Shown: positions 19,134 to 28,316, counted from the first letter of the stretch. The stretch is 64,000 nucleotides of DNA from Kocuria turfanensis (GCF_001580365.1 NZ_CP014480.1:1053007-1117006); one strand, 5' to 3'. Program-made: numbers and translations. The notes: a model not told the origin generated them from the letters alone.

Positions 19134-22100
19134 GCCTCGCGGATCACCGCCTCCAGCTCCTCGGCCCCGGAGAGGTCGTGCGGGCGGACCACCCGGTCCT
19201 CGGCCACGTAGTAGAACGCCGCGGTGACCGCCTCGAGCGGGACTCCCCGCAGGCGGGACCACGCGAGCCGGTAGACGGCCAGCTGCGCCGAGCGCTCCCG
19301 CAGCTCCCGTCCGGCCGGCGCCCGCCCGGTCTTCCAGTCGACGAGCTCCCACGTGCCGTCGCCGTTGCGGAACACCGCGTCCACGCGCCCGCGCACCGTG
19401 ATCCCGGCGATCGGGGTCTCGAGCGGGAACTCCACGGCGTGCGGCTGCCGGTCCGCCCAGGGGCTCGACCGGAACGTCGCCGCGAGCTCGGGGAGGTCGT
19501 AGGCCTCGTCGACGTACTCGTCGGCCGTGCCGGGCAGCTCGCCGACGTCGAAGATCGCGGAGCTGCCGTAGTACTGCTCGATCCACGCGTGGAAGGTGGT
19601 GCCGCGCCGGGCGGCGGTGCCGGGCCGCCGGGGCATGGGGCGCCGCAGGCCCGAGACGACCTCGAGCGGGTCGCGGGCCAGCGCCACCAGCGTCGACGCG
19701 GAGACGTGGGACGGCATGGGCACGGACCGCTCGGCCCGTGCGTCCTCGTGCCGGGCCAGCAGGATCCGGGCCTCCTCGGACCAGCGCCGCGGGTCCGGGG
19801 AGCGTCCGTCGCGCTCCCCGGCGCCGAGCAGGTCCTCGACGTCCAGGTCCGCGGTGTCCTCGAAGCCGCGCTCCCGGACCGCCCGGGCGGCCCGCTCCAG
19901 GCGGGACCGGCGCCCGAGGTGGGCCGGCGGGCTCACCCGCACGGTGTCCGTGCCGTCCTCCCCCGTGACCGTCTCGGTGATCTCCGGGCCCTCCAGCGGG
20001 TCGTAGGGCCACGGCGCGCTCAGCACGGTGGCGGCGGCCGGGTTGCGCGTCCCCTCGGGCACCTCGGCCCACGGCCCGAGCCGGACGGGCGGCGCCGCCC
20101 CCTCGGTCAGCGGTGCCAGCTCGGCCACGAACCGGGAGGGCTCCTGGCCCTTGGCGGCGGTGCCGCGGAAGACGGTGCTGGAGAGCTCCAGCACCGTCCG
20201 GGCGCGGGTCACGGCCACGTACGCCAGGCGCCGCTCCTCGTCCTCGGCGTGCTGCGCGGCGAGCTCGAGGAACTCCGCGTGCGACTCCTCGAGGGCCTTG
20301 AGGTCGGTGGTGTCCACGGACCACTGCGGCAGGAACCGGGCGTCCCCGCGCAGCGGCCACGCGAGGGCGCCGGTGTCGAGGGTCCAGCGCGCGGGGTTGT
20401 CGGTCGGGAAGTTCTTGGCGTTGAGGCCGGGCACGTACACGTGGTCCCACTCGAGGCCCTTGGACGAGTGCACGGTGACGAGCTGCACGGCGTCGTGCCG
20501 GGCGCGGTCGGGGCCCGGCTCGAGCCCGTTCTCCTCCGCCAGCGTGACGTCGAGCCAGGCGAGGAACGCCGACACGTCGCCGGTCGCGGAGGAGGCGGTG
20601 AAGGACTGCGCCGCCTCCTGGAAGGCGTCCAGGTTGCGCCGCGCCTGGTGGGAGGAGCGGTGCGGGTGCGCGGCGACCTCGATGTCGAGGCCGAGGACCG
20701 TCTCGATCTCGTGCAGCAGGCTGGGCAGGTCGTCCGAGAGGTAGGAGCGCAGGTGCTCCAGCTCGGCCCGCAGCGTGCCGAGCCGGTGCCGGGCGGCCTC
20801 GGACAGGGACCGGCCGTGCACGGAGGTCCAGCCCGGGCGCGGGAGGGTCTCGAGCGCCTCGACCAGCGAGGCGTGGTCGGAGAGGTCCGGCTCGACCAGG
20901 GCCTCCTCCTCGGCCTCCTCCGCGGTCACGGGGCTCTCGAGGTCCTCCGGCCGCCCGGCCCGCGCGGCCTCGGTGCGGCGCCGCTCCAGGTGCGACGCCC
21001 AGTCGGACAGCGCCATGAGGTCCCGGGCCCCGATCCGCCACCGGGCCCCCGCGAGCAGGCGCACCAGGGCGTCCGAGCGGCCGGGGTCGTCCAGCACCCG
21101 CAGCGTCGCGACGACGTCGGAGACCTCCGGGGTGCTGAGCAGCCCGCCGAGGCCCACGACCTCGTAGGGGATCCCGCGGGCGGCGAGCTCCCGGCGCACG
21201 GGCTCGATCTGGGCGCGCTTGCGGCACAGCACCGCCATGGTGGGCATCTGGTCCTCCGGGTCCCCGCGGTGCTCCTCGCGGCGGGCGCCGATCCGCTCGG
21301 CGAGGGCGGCCGCCTCCTCGACGTCGGTCGCGTACCGGCTGAGCCGCACGTGCCCGGGGCCGGCGCCGGGCCGGGGCGTGAGCTCGGGGACGGTCAGGGA
21401 GGACGCCCCCCGTGCCCACGCCGGCAGGGTCCGCAGGGGGGCGGCGAGGGTGTTGGCGACGTCGAGGATGCTCGCGTCGTTGCGCCACGCCGTCGTCAGG
21501 AAGCTGGGGTCCCCGTCCTGGCCCGGGGCGACCGGGAAGGAGTCGTAGAAGCCGAAGAGCTGGCCGGCCGAGGCCCCGCGGAAGCCGTAGATCGACTGCT
21601 GGGGATCGCCCACGGCCATCACGGAGTGGCCCTGCCCGAACAGGGCGGCGAAGAGGCGCAGCTGGGCGTGCGAGGTGTCCTGGAACTCGTCGAGGAGCAC
21701 CACGCGGTGCTGCTCCCGCTCGCTCCGCCGGGCGGCGGGGTCCTGCTCGGCCAGCCGGGCCGCCGCGGAGAGCAGGTCCCCGAAGTCCATGGCCTGGGCC
21801 TCCTCCTTCCGCCGGGCGAAGTCCGCCACGAGCTCGGCGAGCACCCACGCGGTGCGCTGGTTCTCCTCGACCTTCTTCAGCGAGGCCCCGAGGGTCTTCT
21901 TCCGCCGGCCCGGCGGGGTGGTGGCCAGCTCGCCCAGCAGCCGGGCCGCGAAGCGCTCCACGGCCGCCGGTTCCACGAGGTGCTCCGCGCACGCCGAGGC
22001 GAGGTCGAGGACGGCGCGGACCATGGTGGACTTCGCGGGCATGGCCTCGAGCAGCTCCCCGGTCCACGCCTCGACGGTCTGCGCGGCGATCTGCCACGTG

Positions 22101-22603
22101 CGGGCCTGGCCCAGCAGCGTGGTGTCCGGCTCGATGCCGATCCGCAGCCCGTAGTTGCGCACGAGGGTGTTGGCGTAGGAGTGGTAGGTGCTGACGGTCG
22201 GGTCCTGCGGCGCGGCCGGGACGTCGTCGTCCTCGGCGCCGACGGGCGCCACGAGCCCCTCGGCGCGCAGGCGGGCGAGCCGGGTGCGCATCCGCTCCCC
22301 CAGCTCCCCGGCGGCCTTGCGGGTGAAGGTGACGCCGAGGACCTGGTCGGGGGCCACGATGCCGTTGGCCACGAGCCACACGACCCGGTCGACCATGGTG
22401 GCGGTCTTGCCCGAGCCCGCGCCGGCGACCACGAGCCGGGGCGAGAGCGGGGCGGAGATCACGGCGGACTGCTGCCCGGTGGGGCGGTTGCCGCCGAGCA
22501 GCTCCGCGAGCTCCTCGGGGCTGTACCGGGGGTCGACGCCGCCGTAGGGGTGGTCCGGGTCGTGCCCGGTCCGCGCGGTGGGGGTGGCGGGGGCCTCGGT
22601 CAT
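19109..22603 (-). CDS. adnB: AdnB-like helicase-nuclease subunit (UvrD/RecB family)
   Basis: The motor subunit of the actinobacterial AdnAB double-strand-break resecting complex; 1164 residues. The N-terminal SF1A motor is intact: Walker A VVAGAGSGKT, Walker B VVLLDEFQDT, motif III GDPQQSIYGFRGAS, motif V TVHSSKGLEWD and motif VI LAYVAVTRAR. The C-terminal RecB-type nuclease shows GRVDAVF...ELVDWKTGR and QLAVYRLAW, with the catalytic Asp and Asp-x-Lys in place. ATG at 22603 follows AGGAGGA. adnA lies 80 nt upstream on the same strand. The protein is about 60-70 residues longer than mycobacterial AdnB, partly through an N-terminal extension. Confidence 0.93.
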   Translation of the reverse strand: MTEAPATPTARTGHDPDHPYGGVDPRYSPEELAELLGGNRPTGQQSAVISAPLSPRLVVAGAGSGKTATMVDRVVWLVANGIVAPDQVLGVTFTRKAAGELGERMRTRLARLRAEGLVAPVGAEDDDVPAAPQDPTVSTYHSYANTLVRNYGLRIGIEPDTTLLGQARTWQIAAQTVEAWTGELLEAMPAKSTMVRAVLDLASACAEHLVEPAAVERFAARLLGELATTPPGRRKKTLGASLKKVEENQRTAWVLAELVADFARRKEEAQAMDFGDLLSAAARLAEQDPAARRSEREQHRVVLLDEFQDTSHAQLRLFAALFGQGHSVMAVGDPQQSIYGFRGASAGQLFGFYDSFPVAPGQDGDPSFLTTAWRNDASILDVANTLAAPLRTLPAWARGASSLTVPELTPRPGAGPGHVRLSRYATDVEEAAALAERIGARREEHRGDPEDQMPTMAVLCRKRAQIEPVRRELAARGIPYEVVGLGGLLSTPEVSDVVATLRVLDDPGRSDALVRLLAGARWRIGARDLMALSDWASHLERRRTEAARAGRPEDLESPVTAEEAEEEALVEPDLSDHASLVEALETLPRPGWTSVHGRSLSEAARHRLGTLRAELEHLRSYLSDDLPSLLHEIETVLGLDIEVAAHPHRSSHQARRNLDAFQEAAQSFTASSATGDVSAFLAWLDVTLAEENGLEPGPDRARHDAVQLVTVHSSKGLEWDHVYVPGLNAKNFPTDNPARWTLDTGALAWPLRGDARFLPQWSVDTTDLKALEESHAEFLELAAQHAEDEERRLAYVAVTRARTVLELSSTVFRGTAAKGQEPSRFVAELAPLTEGAAPPVRLGPWAEVPEGTRNPAAATVLSAPWPYDPLEGPEITETVTGEDGTDTVRVSPPAHLGRRSRLERAARAVRERGFEDTADLDVEDLLGAGERDGRSPDPRRWSEEARILLARHEDARAERSVPMPSHVSASTLVALARDPLEVVSGLRRPMPRRPGTAARRGTTFHAWIEQYYGSSAIFDVGELPGTADEYVDEAYDLPELAATFRSSPWADRQPHAVEFPLETPIAGITVRGRVDAVFRNGDGTWELVDWKTGRAPAGRELRERSAQLAVYRLAWSRLRGVPLEAVTAAFYYVAEDRVVRPHDLSGAEELEAVIREAYDVVLRS

Positions 22604-22683
22604 GGGGGCTGGGTCCTCCTGTGCTCCGGGGGTGGTGGCGCCGGGGCGCCCGGTGTGGGGTCCGGCGGACCCGGGGACGGTCC

Positions 22684-25600
22684 TCACGGCTCGCTCACCT
22701 GCCGGCCCTCGGCGCAGAGCGGGCAGATCTGCGGCAGCCGGCACCCGTGCCCGCCGAAGGCGCCCTCCGCCTGGTCGTGGCGGGAGACGAAGTGCTCCCC
22801 GGCCACCAGTTCCGCGGCGCGGGTGATCAGGTCCCGCGCCCAGGTGTCCGCCGGGTCCAGGGGGTCCTGCTGCTGCACGGAGGGAGATTTCGCCCGGGTC
22901 CCGAGCTGGACGAGGAGGGCGCCGCCGGAGAGCTCCGTGACCGTGCCGCCGGGCAGCTCCAGGACGGCCTCGTCCTCGCCCGCGACCATGGCCGTTCCCG
23001 CGCCCGCGGACAGTGCCACCTGGTAGGCCGCCAGCTGGGGGTGCTCGGCGATCTTCGCCCCCGCCGGCTGGTTGCGGCCGGTCTTGAGGTCCACGACGAC
23101 GTAGCGCCCCTGCTCGTCGAGCTCCAGCCGGTCCACGCGTCCGCGGAGCAGGGCGTCCCGGGCCCGGCCCTGGACGAGCACGCTGAAGGAGCCCTCCACC
23201 GAGGCCAGCCGCCGGCCGTGCCGGCTGCGGGCGTCCACCACGTACTGGGCGAACTTGCGCAGCATCTGCCGGGCGCGCTCCAGCTGCACCGCGGACTCCC
23301 ACGTCTCCGGGAGCCCCAGCGTGGGCCAGCGGCGTTCGAGCTCGGCCACGAGCTCGGACCCGGAGGCCTCCGGCAGCTCCTCGGCGATGGCGTGCACGAG
23401 CGAGCCGAGGCTGCGGCTGAGGTCGGTGGCGGCCTCGGCGCGGGAGGCCGCGACGAACCAGTCGAGCGGGGACCGGTGGATGGTCTCGATCCGGGACGGG
23501 GAGACGGGCACCGGGACCCCGTCGTCGAAGACCGGGGCCGTGCTGGAGAGCTCGGCCGCGCCCCACCAGGTGTCGGGGTGGGCCCCGGGCACCGGGCGCG
23601 GGGACGAGGCGATGCGGTGCAGCAGGCGCGCGGCGGCCTCGGCGCGCACGGGGTCCTCGTCGTGCAGCTGCACCCACTGCCGCAGCTCCGCCACGAGGGC
23701 GCGCAGGGTCATGGGCCGGGGGGCGTCCACGACGGCTCGGACGCCGTCCCCGGGGCCCGTGCCCGGCGGGTCGACGAGGTCCAGGAACTCGGAGGGCTGC
23801 TGGTCCTCGTCGGAGGCCGCCGTCACCACGAGCGTGCCCCGGCTGCGGGAGACCGCGGCGGAGAATGAGCGCAGCTCGTCGTGGCGGACCTCGCGCATCC
23901 GGGTGACCGGGGTGACCCGTGAGGCCTGCTCGACGCCGAGGTCGAGGGCGTCCGTGAGCAGGTCCGCGGCCAGCAGCTGCCCGCGCAGGCGGGTGTTCGG
24001 CCACACGCCCTCCTGGACCCCGGCGACGAAGACGACCGGCCACTGCCGGCCGGCCGCGGTGGCCGGGGTCATGATCTCGACGGTCTCGTCGGTCGGGGCG
24101 CGGGCGGCCAGGGTGTCCATGGGCAGCTCCTGGCTGTCGATGTAGTCCAGGAACTGCGCGGGGCTCGCCCCGGGCAGGTGGTCGACGTAGCGCTCGGCCG
24201 CCTCGAACAGGCCGACGACGGCGTCGAGGTCGCGGTCGGCCCGCTCACCCGCGGGCCCGCCCTCCAGGGCGCGGCGGCGCCAGGACTCGGCGACCCCGGC
24301 GGCCTCCCACAGCGCCCACAGGACCGTCTCCGCGGTGGCGCCCTCCTCGCGCAGGGCGCGCCGGCCGGCGGTGAGCATCCGGGCGATCCTGCGGGCGGGG
24401 ACGGAGCGCACCCCGGCCGCGTCCAGCGCGCCGGGGGCCACGAGGGCCTCGACGAGCAGGTCGTCGCTGGTCCGGCCGCCGCCGGCGGCGAGCTCCTCCG
24501 CCCGGAGCCGCTGGCGCAGCCGCCGGACGTCCATCGGGGAGGCGTTGCCGATCCGGGAGGACAGCAGCTCCACGGCCGCCTGCACCGTGAGGGCGGCGAA
24601 GTGCCCGCCCCCGTCCCGCTCGGCGGCCGCGGCGTCCGCCTCGGTGACGATCCGCAGGGCGCCCAGCAGCGGGCGCACCGCCGCCTCGTCCCGCACCGGG
24701 GTCTCGGCGGCGGACGTGCTGACGGGCACGCCCAAGGCCGAGAGCTGGCGCTCCAGGCTCTCCAGGTAGCGGCCGCTGCGCACGACCACGGCCATGTCCG
24801 CCAGCGGGACGTCCTGCACCAGGTGGCGCTGGAGGATCTCGTGGGCGATCCAGCGGGCCTCGTGCAGCGGGGAGGAGAGCACGACGGTGACGACCTCTCC
24901 CTCCCCCGCCACGGCGTCGGACGGTTCCAGCCGCCGCGGGTGCCGGGCGCCGGCCACGGCGGGGATGCGCTCCGCGACGCGCTGCCAGACCTCCGCCACC
25001 GCCGGCGGCATCCGACGGCTCTCGCCCAGCAGGTGCCGCCGGAGCGGGCGGGCGGGCTCGGCGAGACGGTCGTCGAGGGTGCGCAGCAGGTCCGGCCGGG
25101 CCCCCCGGAAGCCCTGCACGACGGTGTCCGCGCAGGCGGTCAGCACGGTGTCCCGGCCCCGGCACAGCACGGCGAGCAGCCGGTGGATCGAGGGCGTCGC
25201 CTCGTGGAGGTCGTCCACGAGCACGAGCTCGAGGCGCTCCTGTTCGGCGCGCAGGAAGTCCGGCTGCTCCTCGAGGACCCGCGCGGCCTCGGTCACCAGG
25301 GCCGAGGGGTCGTAGGACTCGGGCATCCGCAGCCGGCGCACCGCCTGGTACTCGGCGCGCATCGCCGCGGCGGCGGACCAGTCCGGGCGGTCCAGCCGGC
25401 GGGCGAGGTCGCGCAGGTCCGCGGGCGCGAGGTCGTACTCGGACATCCGGTCGAACAGCTCGCGCACCTCCTGCCGGAAGCCCCGCGTGCCCAGCGCCTC
25501 CCGCAGGTCCGCCGGCCAGGCGACGGCGGCGCCCTCCCCCGCGGCGTGCCCGGCCATGAGCTCGCCGATCAGGACGTCCTGCTCGGGGCCGGACAGCAGC

Positions 25601-26049
25601 TTGGGGCTGTGGGCCACGCCGGGCAGCAGGCCCTCGTTCTGCGCCCGCCGGAGCAGGTCGAAGGCGTAGGACTGCCAGGCCCGCACCGGCGGGGTGCTCA
25701 TGGTGGCGGACACGGAGGCGGTGAGCTCGTCCCGCACCCGGGCGGCGGACAGGCGGGAGGGGGTGAGCACGAGCAGCCGGTCCGGGTCCAGGCCCGCCCG
25801 GATCCGGCGCGCCGCCAGCTCCACGAGCACCCGGGTGCGTCCGGTCCCGGGCCCGCCGAGCACGAGACGGGGCCCGCACCCGGCCGGCAGACCGGCCACG
25901 GCCTCCTGCTCGGGGGTCGGCTGCCACGGGGCCCGGGCGGGGCCGGCGCCGGACGGGGGCACGAGGTTCCAGCGCACCGGCCCCGCCCCGGGCGCCGCGG
26001 CGGTGCTGGTGGTCTGGGTGCTGTCCTCGGAGTGCCGCATGGGACTCAT
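22684..26049 (-). CDS. adnA: AdnA-like helicase-nuclease subunit with degenerate motor
   Basis: The partner of AdnB in end resection; 1121 residues. The N-terminal motor fold is recognisable but altered: Walker A reads GGPGTGRT (Arg for the catalytic Lys), Walker B reads LVDDLHEAT (Asp for Glu), and motif III lacks the usual Gly-Asp-x-x-Gln (ACADTVVQGFRGA). The C-terminal nuclease keeps GRVDRLEL...VVVDLKTGR, and a Cys cluster (C-x6-C-x2-C) near the end could hold an Fe-S cluster if a further Cys joins in. The nuclease therefore looks active while the ATPase looks vestigial, consistent with AdnB being lead motor in mycobacteria. Start ATG 26049 or in-frame ATG 26040; both lie within a dyad. 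Confidence 0.9.
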   Translation of the reverse strand: MSPMRHSEDSTQTTSTAAAPGAGPVRWNLVPPSGAGPARAPWQPTPEQEAVAGLPAGCGPRLVLGGPGTGRTRVLVELAARRIRAGLDPDRLLVLTPSRLSAARVRDELTASVSATMSTPPVRAWQSYAFDLLRRAQNEGLLPGVAHSPKLLSGPEQDVLIGELMAGHAAGEGAAVAWPADLREALGTRGFRQEVRELFDRMSEYDLAPADLRDLARRLDRPDWSAAAAMRAEYQAVRRLRMPESYDPSALVTEAARVLEEQPDFLRAEQERLELVLVDDLHEATPSIHRLLAVLCRGRDTVLTACADTVVQGFRGARPDLLRTLDDRLAEPARPLRRHLLGESRRMPPAVAEVWQRVAERIPAVAGARHPRRLEPSDAVAGEGEVVTVVLSSPLHEARWIAHEILQRHLVQDVPLADMAVVVRSGRYLESLERQLSALGVPVSTSAAETPVRDEAAVRPLLGALRIVTEADAAAAERDGGGHFAALTVQAAVELLSSRIGNASPMDVRRLRQRLRAEELAAGGGRTSDDLLVEALVAPGALDAAGVRSVPARRIARMLTAGRRALREEGATAETVLWALWEAAGVAESWRRRALEGGPAGERADRDLDAVVGLFEAAERYVDHLPGASPAQFLDYIDSQELPMDTLAARAPTDETVEIMTPATAAGRQWPVVFVAGVQEGVWPNTRLRGQLLAADLLTDALDLGVEQASRVTPVTRMREVRHDELRSFSAAVSRSRGTLVVTAASDEDQQPSEFLDLVDPPGTGPGDGVRAVVDAPRPMTLRALVAELRQWVQLHDEDPVRAEAAARLLHRIASSPRPVPGAHPDTWWGAAELSSTAPVFDDGVPVPVSPSRIETIHRSPLDWFVAASRAEAATDLSRSLGSLVHAIAEELPEASGSELVAELERRWPTLGLPETWESAVQLERARQMLRKFAQYVVDARSRHGRRLASVEGSFSVLVQGRARDALLRGRVDRLELDEQGRYVVVDLKTGRNQPAGAKIAEHPQLAAYQVALSAGAGTAMVAGEDEAVLELPGGTVTELSGGALLVQLGTRAKSPSVQQQDPLDPADTWARDLITRAAELVAGEHFVSRHDQAEGAFGGHGCRLPQICPLCAEGRQVSEP

Positions 26050-26066
26050 CCCATCACGGCACTCCG
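26028..26066. promoter_or_regulatory. Nested dyad over the adnA start codon
   Basis: CGGAGTGCCG (26028-26037) and its exact complement (26057-26066) enclose a second repeat (ATGGGA and TCCCAT) with CTCA at the centre. Both candidate adnA ATGs lie inside. As RNA it would hide the start; as DNA it could be an operator, for example for the HTH protein encoded upstream. Confidence 0.6.
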
Positions 26067-26097
26067 ACGGGATAACGCCACCGGCCGCGGCCACCCG

Positions 26098-26532
26098 TCA
26101 GGACGCGCCCCCGGCCCCGGCCGGCGCCGGGGCGAGGACGTCCAGCAGCTCCCCGATCTCGTGGGCGGCGATGGCCGGGTGCCGGAAGGGCCGGTGACCG
26201 TCGACCGTGTAGTGGCTGCGGCGCCCGACGCGGTGGCGGCGGAGGTAGCCGGCGGACTCGAGGTCCTTGAGGATCGCCAGCGTGGCACGCGTGGTGATGC
26301 CCACCCGGGCGGCGATCTCGCTGACCCGGGCGTCCTGGGACTGGGCCACGGCCAGCAGCACGTGGCCGTGGTTGGTCAGGAAGGTCCACGGCGGCCGGAC
26401 GACCCCACCGGCGGGCACCGGCCCGGATCCCCGGGTCCGCCCGTCGCGCGGGTCCACGTCGCGCGGCGGGCCGGGGGCCGGGGCGCCGGTGGCCGGGGCG
26501 CCGCCGCCCGCGGGGACGGCGGAACGGGTCAC
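26098..26532 (-). CDS. Winged-HTH transcriptional regulator (MarR/ArsR-like)
   Basis: A 144-residue protein. Residues ~1-47 are Gly/Pro/Ala-rich and disordered. From WTFLTNHGHVLLAVAQ onward there is a winged helix: the HTH (VSEIAARVGITTRATLAILKDLE) and a beta wing (GYLRRHRVGRRSHYTV). It ends with a short helix (AIAAHEIGELLDVL). No ligand-binding domain or metal-site cysteines are present. The GTG at 26532 has AAGGAG about 6 nt upstream. It sits between the Usp-like gene (28 nt) and adnA (48 nt) on one strand, so it could autoregulate this set. A related small regulator type is common in actinobacteria without a known target. Confidence 0.8.
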   Translation of the reverse strand: MTRSAVPAGGGAPATGAPAPGPPRDVDPRDGRTRGSGPVPAGGVVRPPWTFLTNHGHVLLAVAQSQDARVSEIAARVGITTRATLAILKDLESAGYLRRHRVGRRSHYTVDGHRPFRHPAIAAHEIGELLDVLAPAPAGAGGAS

Positions 26533-26560
26533 CGTGGGCTCCTTCCGTGCTGGGGGCGGG

Positions 26561-27055
26561 TCACAGCTGGTCCAGCCGGCGCGAGCGCGCCGGGCGGTGC
26601 ACCGTGAGCGGGGCGGCCGACCCGGAGGCCACGAGGACCACGCTGGGCCCGTGCTCGACCGTGGGCACCGGCAGCTGGACCGGGGTGACCACGACCGGGG
26701 CCCCGGCCCGGTGCGCCGCGTGGGCCAGGGCGACGGCGCGGACCTGCCGGGCGCCGCTGAGGCCGCAGCTGCGGTGCCAGACCACCTGCACGCGGAACGG
26801 CACGCCTGCGGCCTCCAGGGTCGGCAGGGCGCGGGCGGCGACGGCCCGCGCGTCCTGCAGCGCCTCCTCGTGCACGTGCCGGCCGATGACGGCGTCGTCG
26901 GTGAACGCCGACCGGAGCATCGGCACCAGCAGCAGCAGCGGCCGGCCCGCCTCCGCGGCGATCCGGACGGCGCGGCGGGCGACCGCGGCGGCCTCGGGGC
27001 CGTCGGTGATCACCGCGGCGACCGGGTGCCGGGCTCCGGTGGCGGGACCGTTCAT
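26561..27055 (-). CDS. Universal-stress-protein-like (UspA fold) protein
   Basis: A 164-residue single-domain protein with the alternating beta-alpha pattern of UspA: PVAAVITDGPEAAAVARRAVRIA, PLLLLVPML, a helix with repeated Ala/Arg, and a final SVVLVASGSAAPLTVHRPARS that resembles the Usp nucleotide-binding end (G-x2-G-x9-G-S-x-S), although the glycines are not all in place. Assignment rests on pattern, not on a strict motif. The ATG at 27055 overlaps the terC stop as ATGA and has GGAGA upstream, so translation is coupled to terC. Probable role: a small cytoplasmic stress protein; ATP binding is uncertain. Confidence 0.65.
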   Translation of the reverse strand: MNGPATGARHPVAAVITDGPEAAAVARRAVRIAAEAGRPLLLLVPMLRSAFTDDAVIGRHVHEEALQDARAVAARALPTLEAAGVPFRVQVVWHRSCGLSGARQVRAVALAHAAHRAGAPVVVTPVQLPVPTVEHGPSVVLVASGSAAPLTVHRPARSRRLDQL

Positions 27056-28200
27056 CGTGCGTCTCCTTCGTGCTGTCGGTCGTGCTGTCGGTCGTGGTCG
27101 TCCCGGGCACCGGTCCGGGAGCCGTCCTCGGCGCCGCTGCGGGCGGGGGCGGCGTCGTCGTGGACCCGCCCGGCCCGCTCGCGCACGGCGGGTCGCCCGC
27201 GGCGCCACACCGGGTCCAGGGCCGCGTTCTCCTCGGCGGTGGCCACCCGGAAGGGCGGCTGGGCCGGGGCCGGCAGCGACCGGCGGCCCTGCCCGCGGGT
27301 GGCCCGCAGGCTCAGCACCACCGAGACGGTGATGATCGTGGCGACCACCGCAAGGGAGATCCCGGTGGGGATGTAGACGATGTCGATCTTCAGCAGCATC
27401 TTGATCCCCACCCAGATCAGCACCAGGGCCAGCCCGACCTTCAGGTACACGAAGCGGTGGATCAGATCCGCCAGCAGGAAGTACATCGCCCGCAACCCCA
27501 GGATCGCGAAGGCGTTGGCGGTGAAGACCAGGAACACCTCGTCGGTGACGGCGAAGATCGCCGGGATCGAGTCGACGGCGAAGACGATGTCGGTGACCTC
27601 GATCAGCACCAGCACCGCCAGCAGCGGCGTGGCCAGCAGCACCCCGTTCCGCCGGACCAGCAGCTTCTGGCCGTGGTAGGCGTCGGTCATCGGCACGAAG
27701 CGGCGGAAGCCGCGCAGCACCATCGACTGCTCGGGGTTCAGGTGCTCGTTGCGCTGGCGGATCATCCGCCACCCGGTGTAGAGCAGGAACGCCGCGAAGA
27801 CGTAGAGGATCCAGGAGAAGTTCTGGATCAGCACCGCCCCGGCGGCGATGAAGATCCCGCGGAACACCAGCGCGCCGAGCACCCCCAGGAAGAGCACCCG
27901 GTGCTGGTACTCCCGCGGCACGGCGAAGTAGCTGAAGATGATCGCCCAGACGAACACGTTGTCCACGGCCAGGGACTTCTCGATCAGGTAGCCGGCGAAG
28001 TACTGCTGGCCGAACTCCGCACCCCAACCCCACCAGACGAGAGCGCCGAAGGCGACGCCGAAGACCACCCACACCCCCGACCACACGGCCGCCTCGCGCA
28101 CGCCGATGACGTGGGCGTGCCGGTGGGCGAAGAGGTCGACGGCCAGCATCACCACGATGAAGCCCAGCACCGCGGCCCAGATCCAGAACGGGACATCCAT
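27052..28200 (-). CDS. TerC/Alx-family integral membrane protein (probable Mn2+ exporter)
   Basis: A 382-residue membrane protein with about eight to nine hydrophobic helices in the first ~300 residues (FWIWAAVLGFIVVMLAVDLF, VFVWAIIFSYFAVP, VLVLIEVTDIVFAVDSIPAIF). The acidic membrane motifs EKSLAVDNVFV and EVTDIVFAVDSIPA are the TerC metal-handling signatures. The last ~70 residues form a charged cytoplasmic tail. TerC members (Alx, MeeF/MeeY) are linked to manganese export and metalation of exported enzymes. A manganese-type riboswitch immediately upstream supports this. The ATG at 28200 has GGAAGG 8 nt upstream, which the leader can sequester. Its stop overlaps the Usp-like gene start by 4 nt. 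Confidence 0.92.
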   Translation of the reverse strand: MDVPFWIWAAVLGFIVVMLAVDLFAHRHAHVIGVREAAVWSGVWVVFGVAFGALVWWGWGAEFGQQYFAGYLIEKSLAVDNVFVWAIIFSYFAVPREYQHRVLFLGVLGALVFRGIFIAAGAVLIQNFSWILYVFAAFLLYTGWRMIRQRNEHLNPEQSMVLRGFRRFVPMTDAYHGQKLLVRRNGVLLATPLLAVLVLIEVTDIVFAVDSIPAIFAVTDEVFLVFTANAFAILGLRAMYFLLADLIHRFVYLKVGLALVLIWVGIKMLLKIDIVYIPTGISLAVVATIITVSVVLSLRATRGQGRRSLPAPAQPPFRVATAEENAALDPVWRRGRPAVRERAGRVHDDAAPARSGAEDGSRTGARDDHDRQHDRQHEGDAR

Positions 28201-28316
28201 GACAGCACCTTCCGATCGAGTCGATCGGAGGTCTCTCCCGGCCCGTCCGGGCCCGCCCGCCGGACCCCTCGCGGGGCCGTAGTGACGACGGAACGCTGCT
28301 GGGATACTCCCCTCCC
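28201..28316 (-). ncRNA. yybP-ykoY (manganese) riboswitch with SD-sequestering platform
   Basis: Minus-strand RNA 5' of terC begins GGAGGGGAGUA (near 28316) and later has GAGACCUCC (28228-28236). GGAGG and CCUCC pair as P1, next to the conserved GGAGUA and GAGA elements. CGUCACUACGG in between resembles the Mn-binding loop region of this class (CGUCAUUACG). Immediately downstream, CCGAUCGA and UCGAUCGG (28212-28228) form a perfect 8-bp stem that extends by pairing ACCU of P1 with AGGU of the terC SD. P1 and the SD-blocking stem are mutually exclusive, so Mn binding should turn translation on. Family assignment is from recalled consensus. Confidence 0.75.

Noticed and set aside
14826..22379. 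A 2517-codon minus-strand open frame spanning uvrD2, nudC, the aph-like gene and adnB
   Set aside because: It joins uvrD2 to translations antisense or out of frame with strong genes (aph-like, adnB). High GC removes stop codons by chance; there is no SD or protein family over most of it.
26028..26066. An actinobacterial LexA (SOS) box upstream of adnA
   Set aside because: The dyad does not contain the TCGAAC-N4-GTTCGA type pattern; it is a different sequence.
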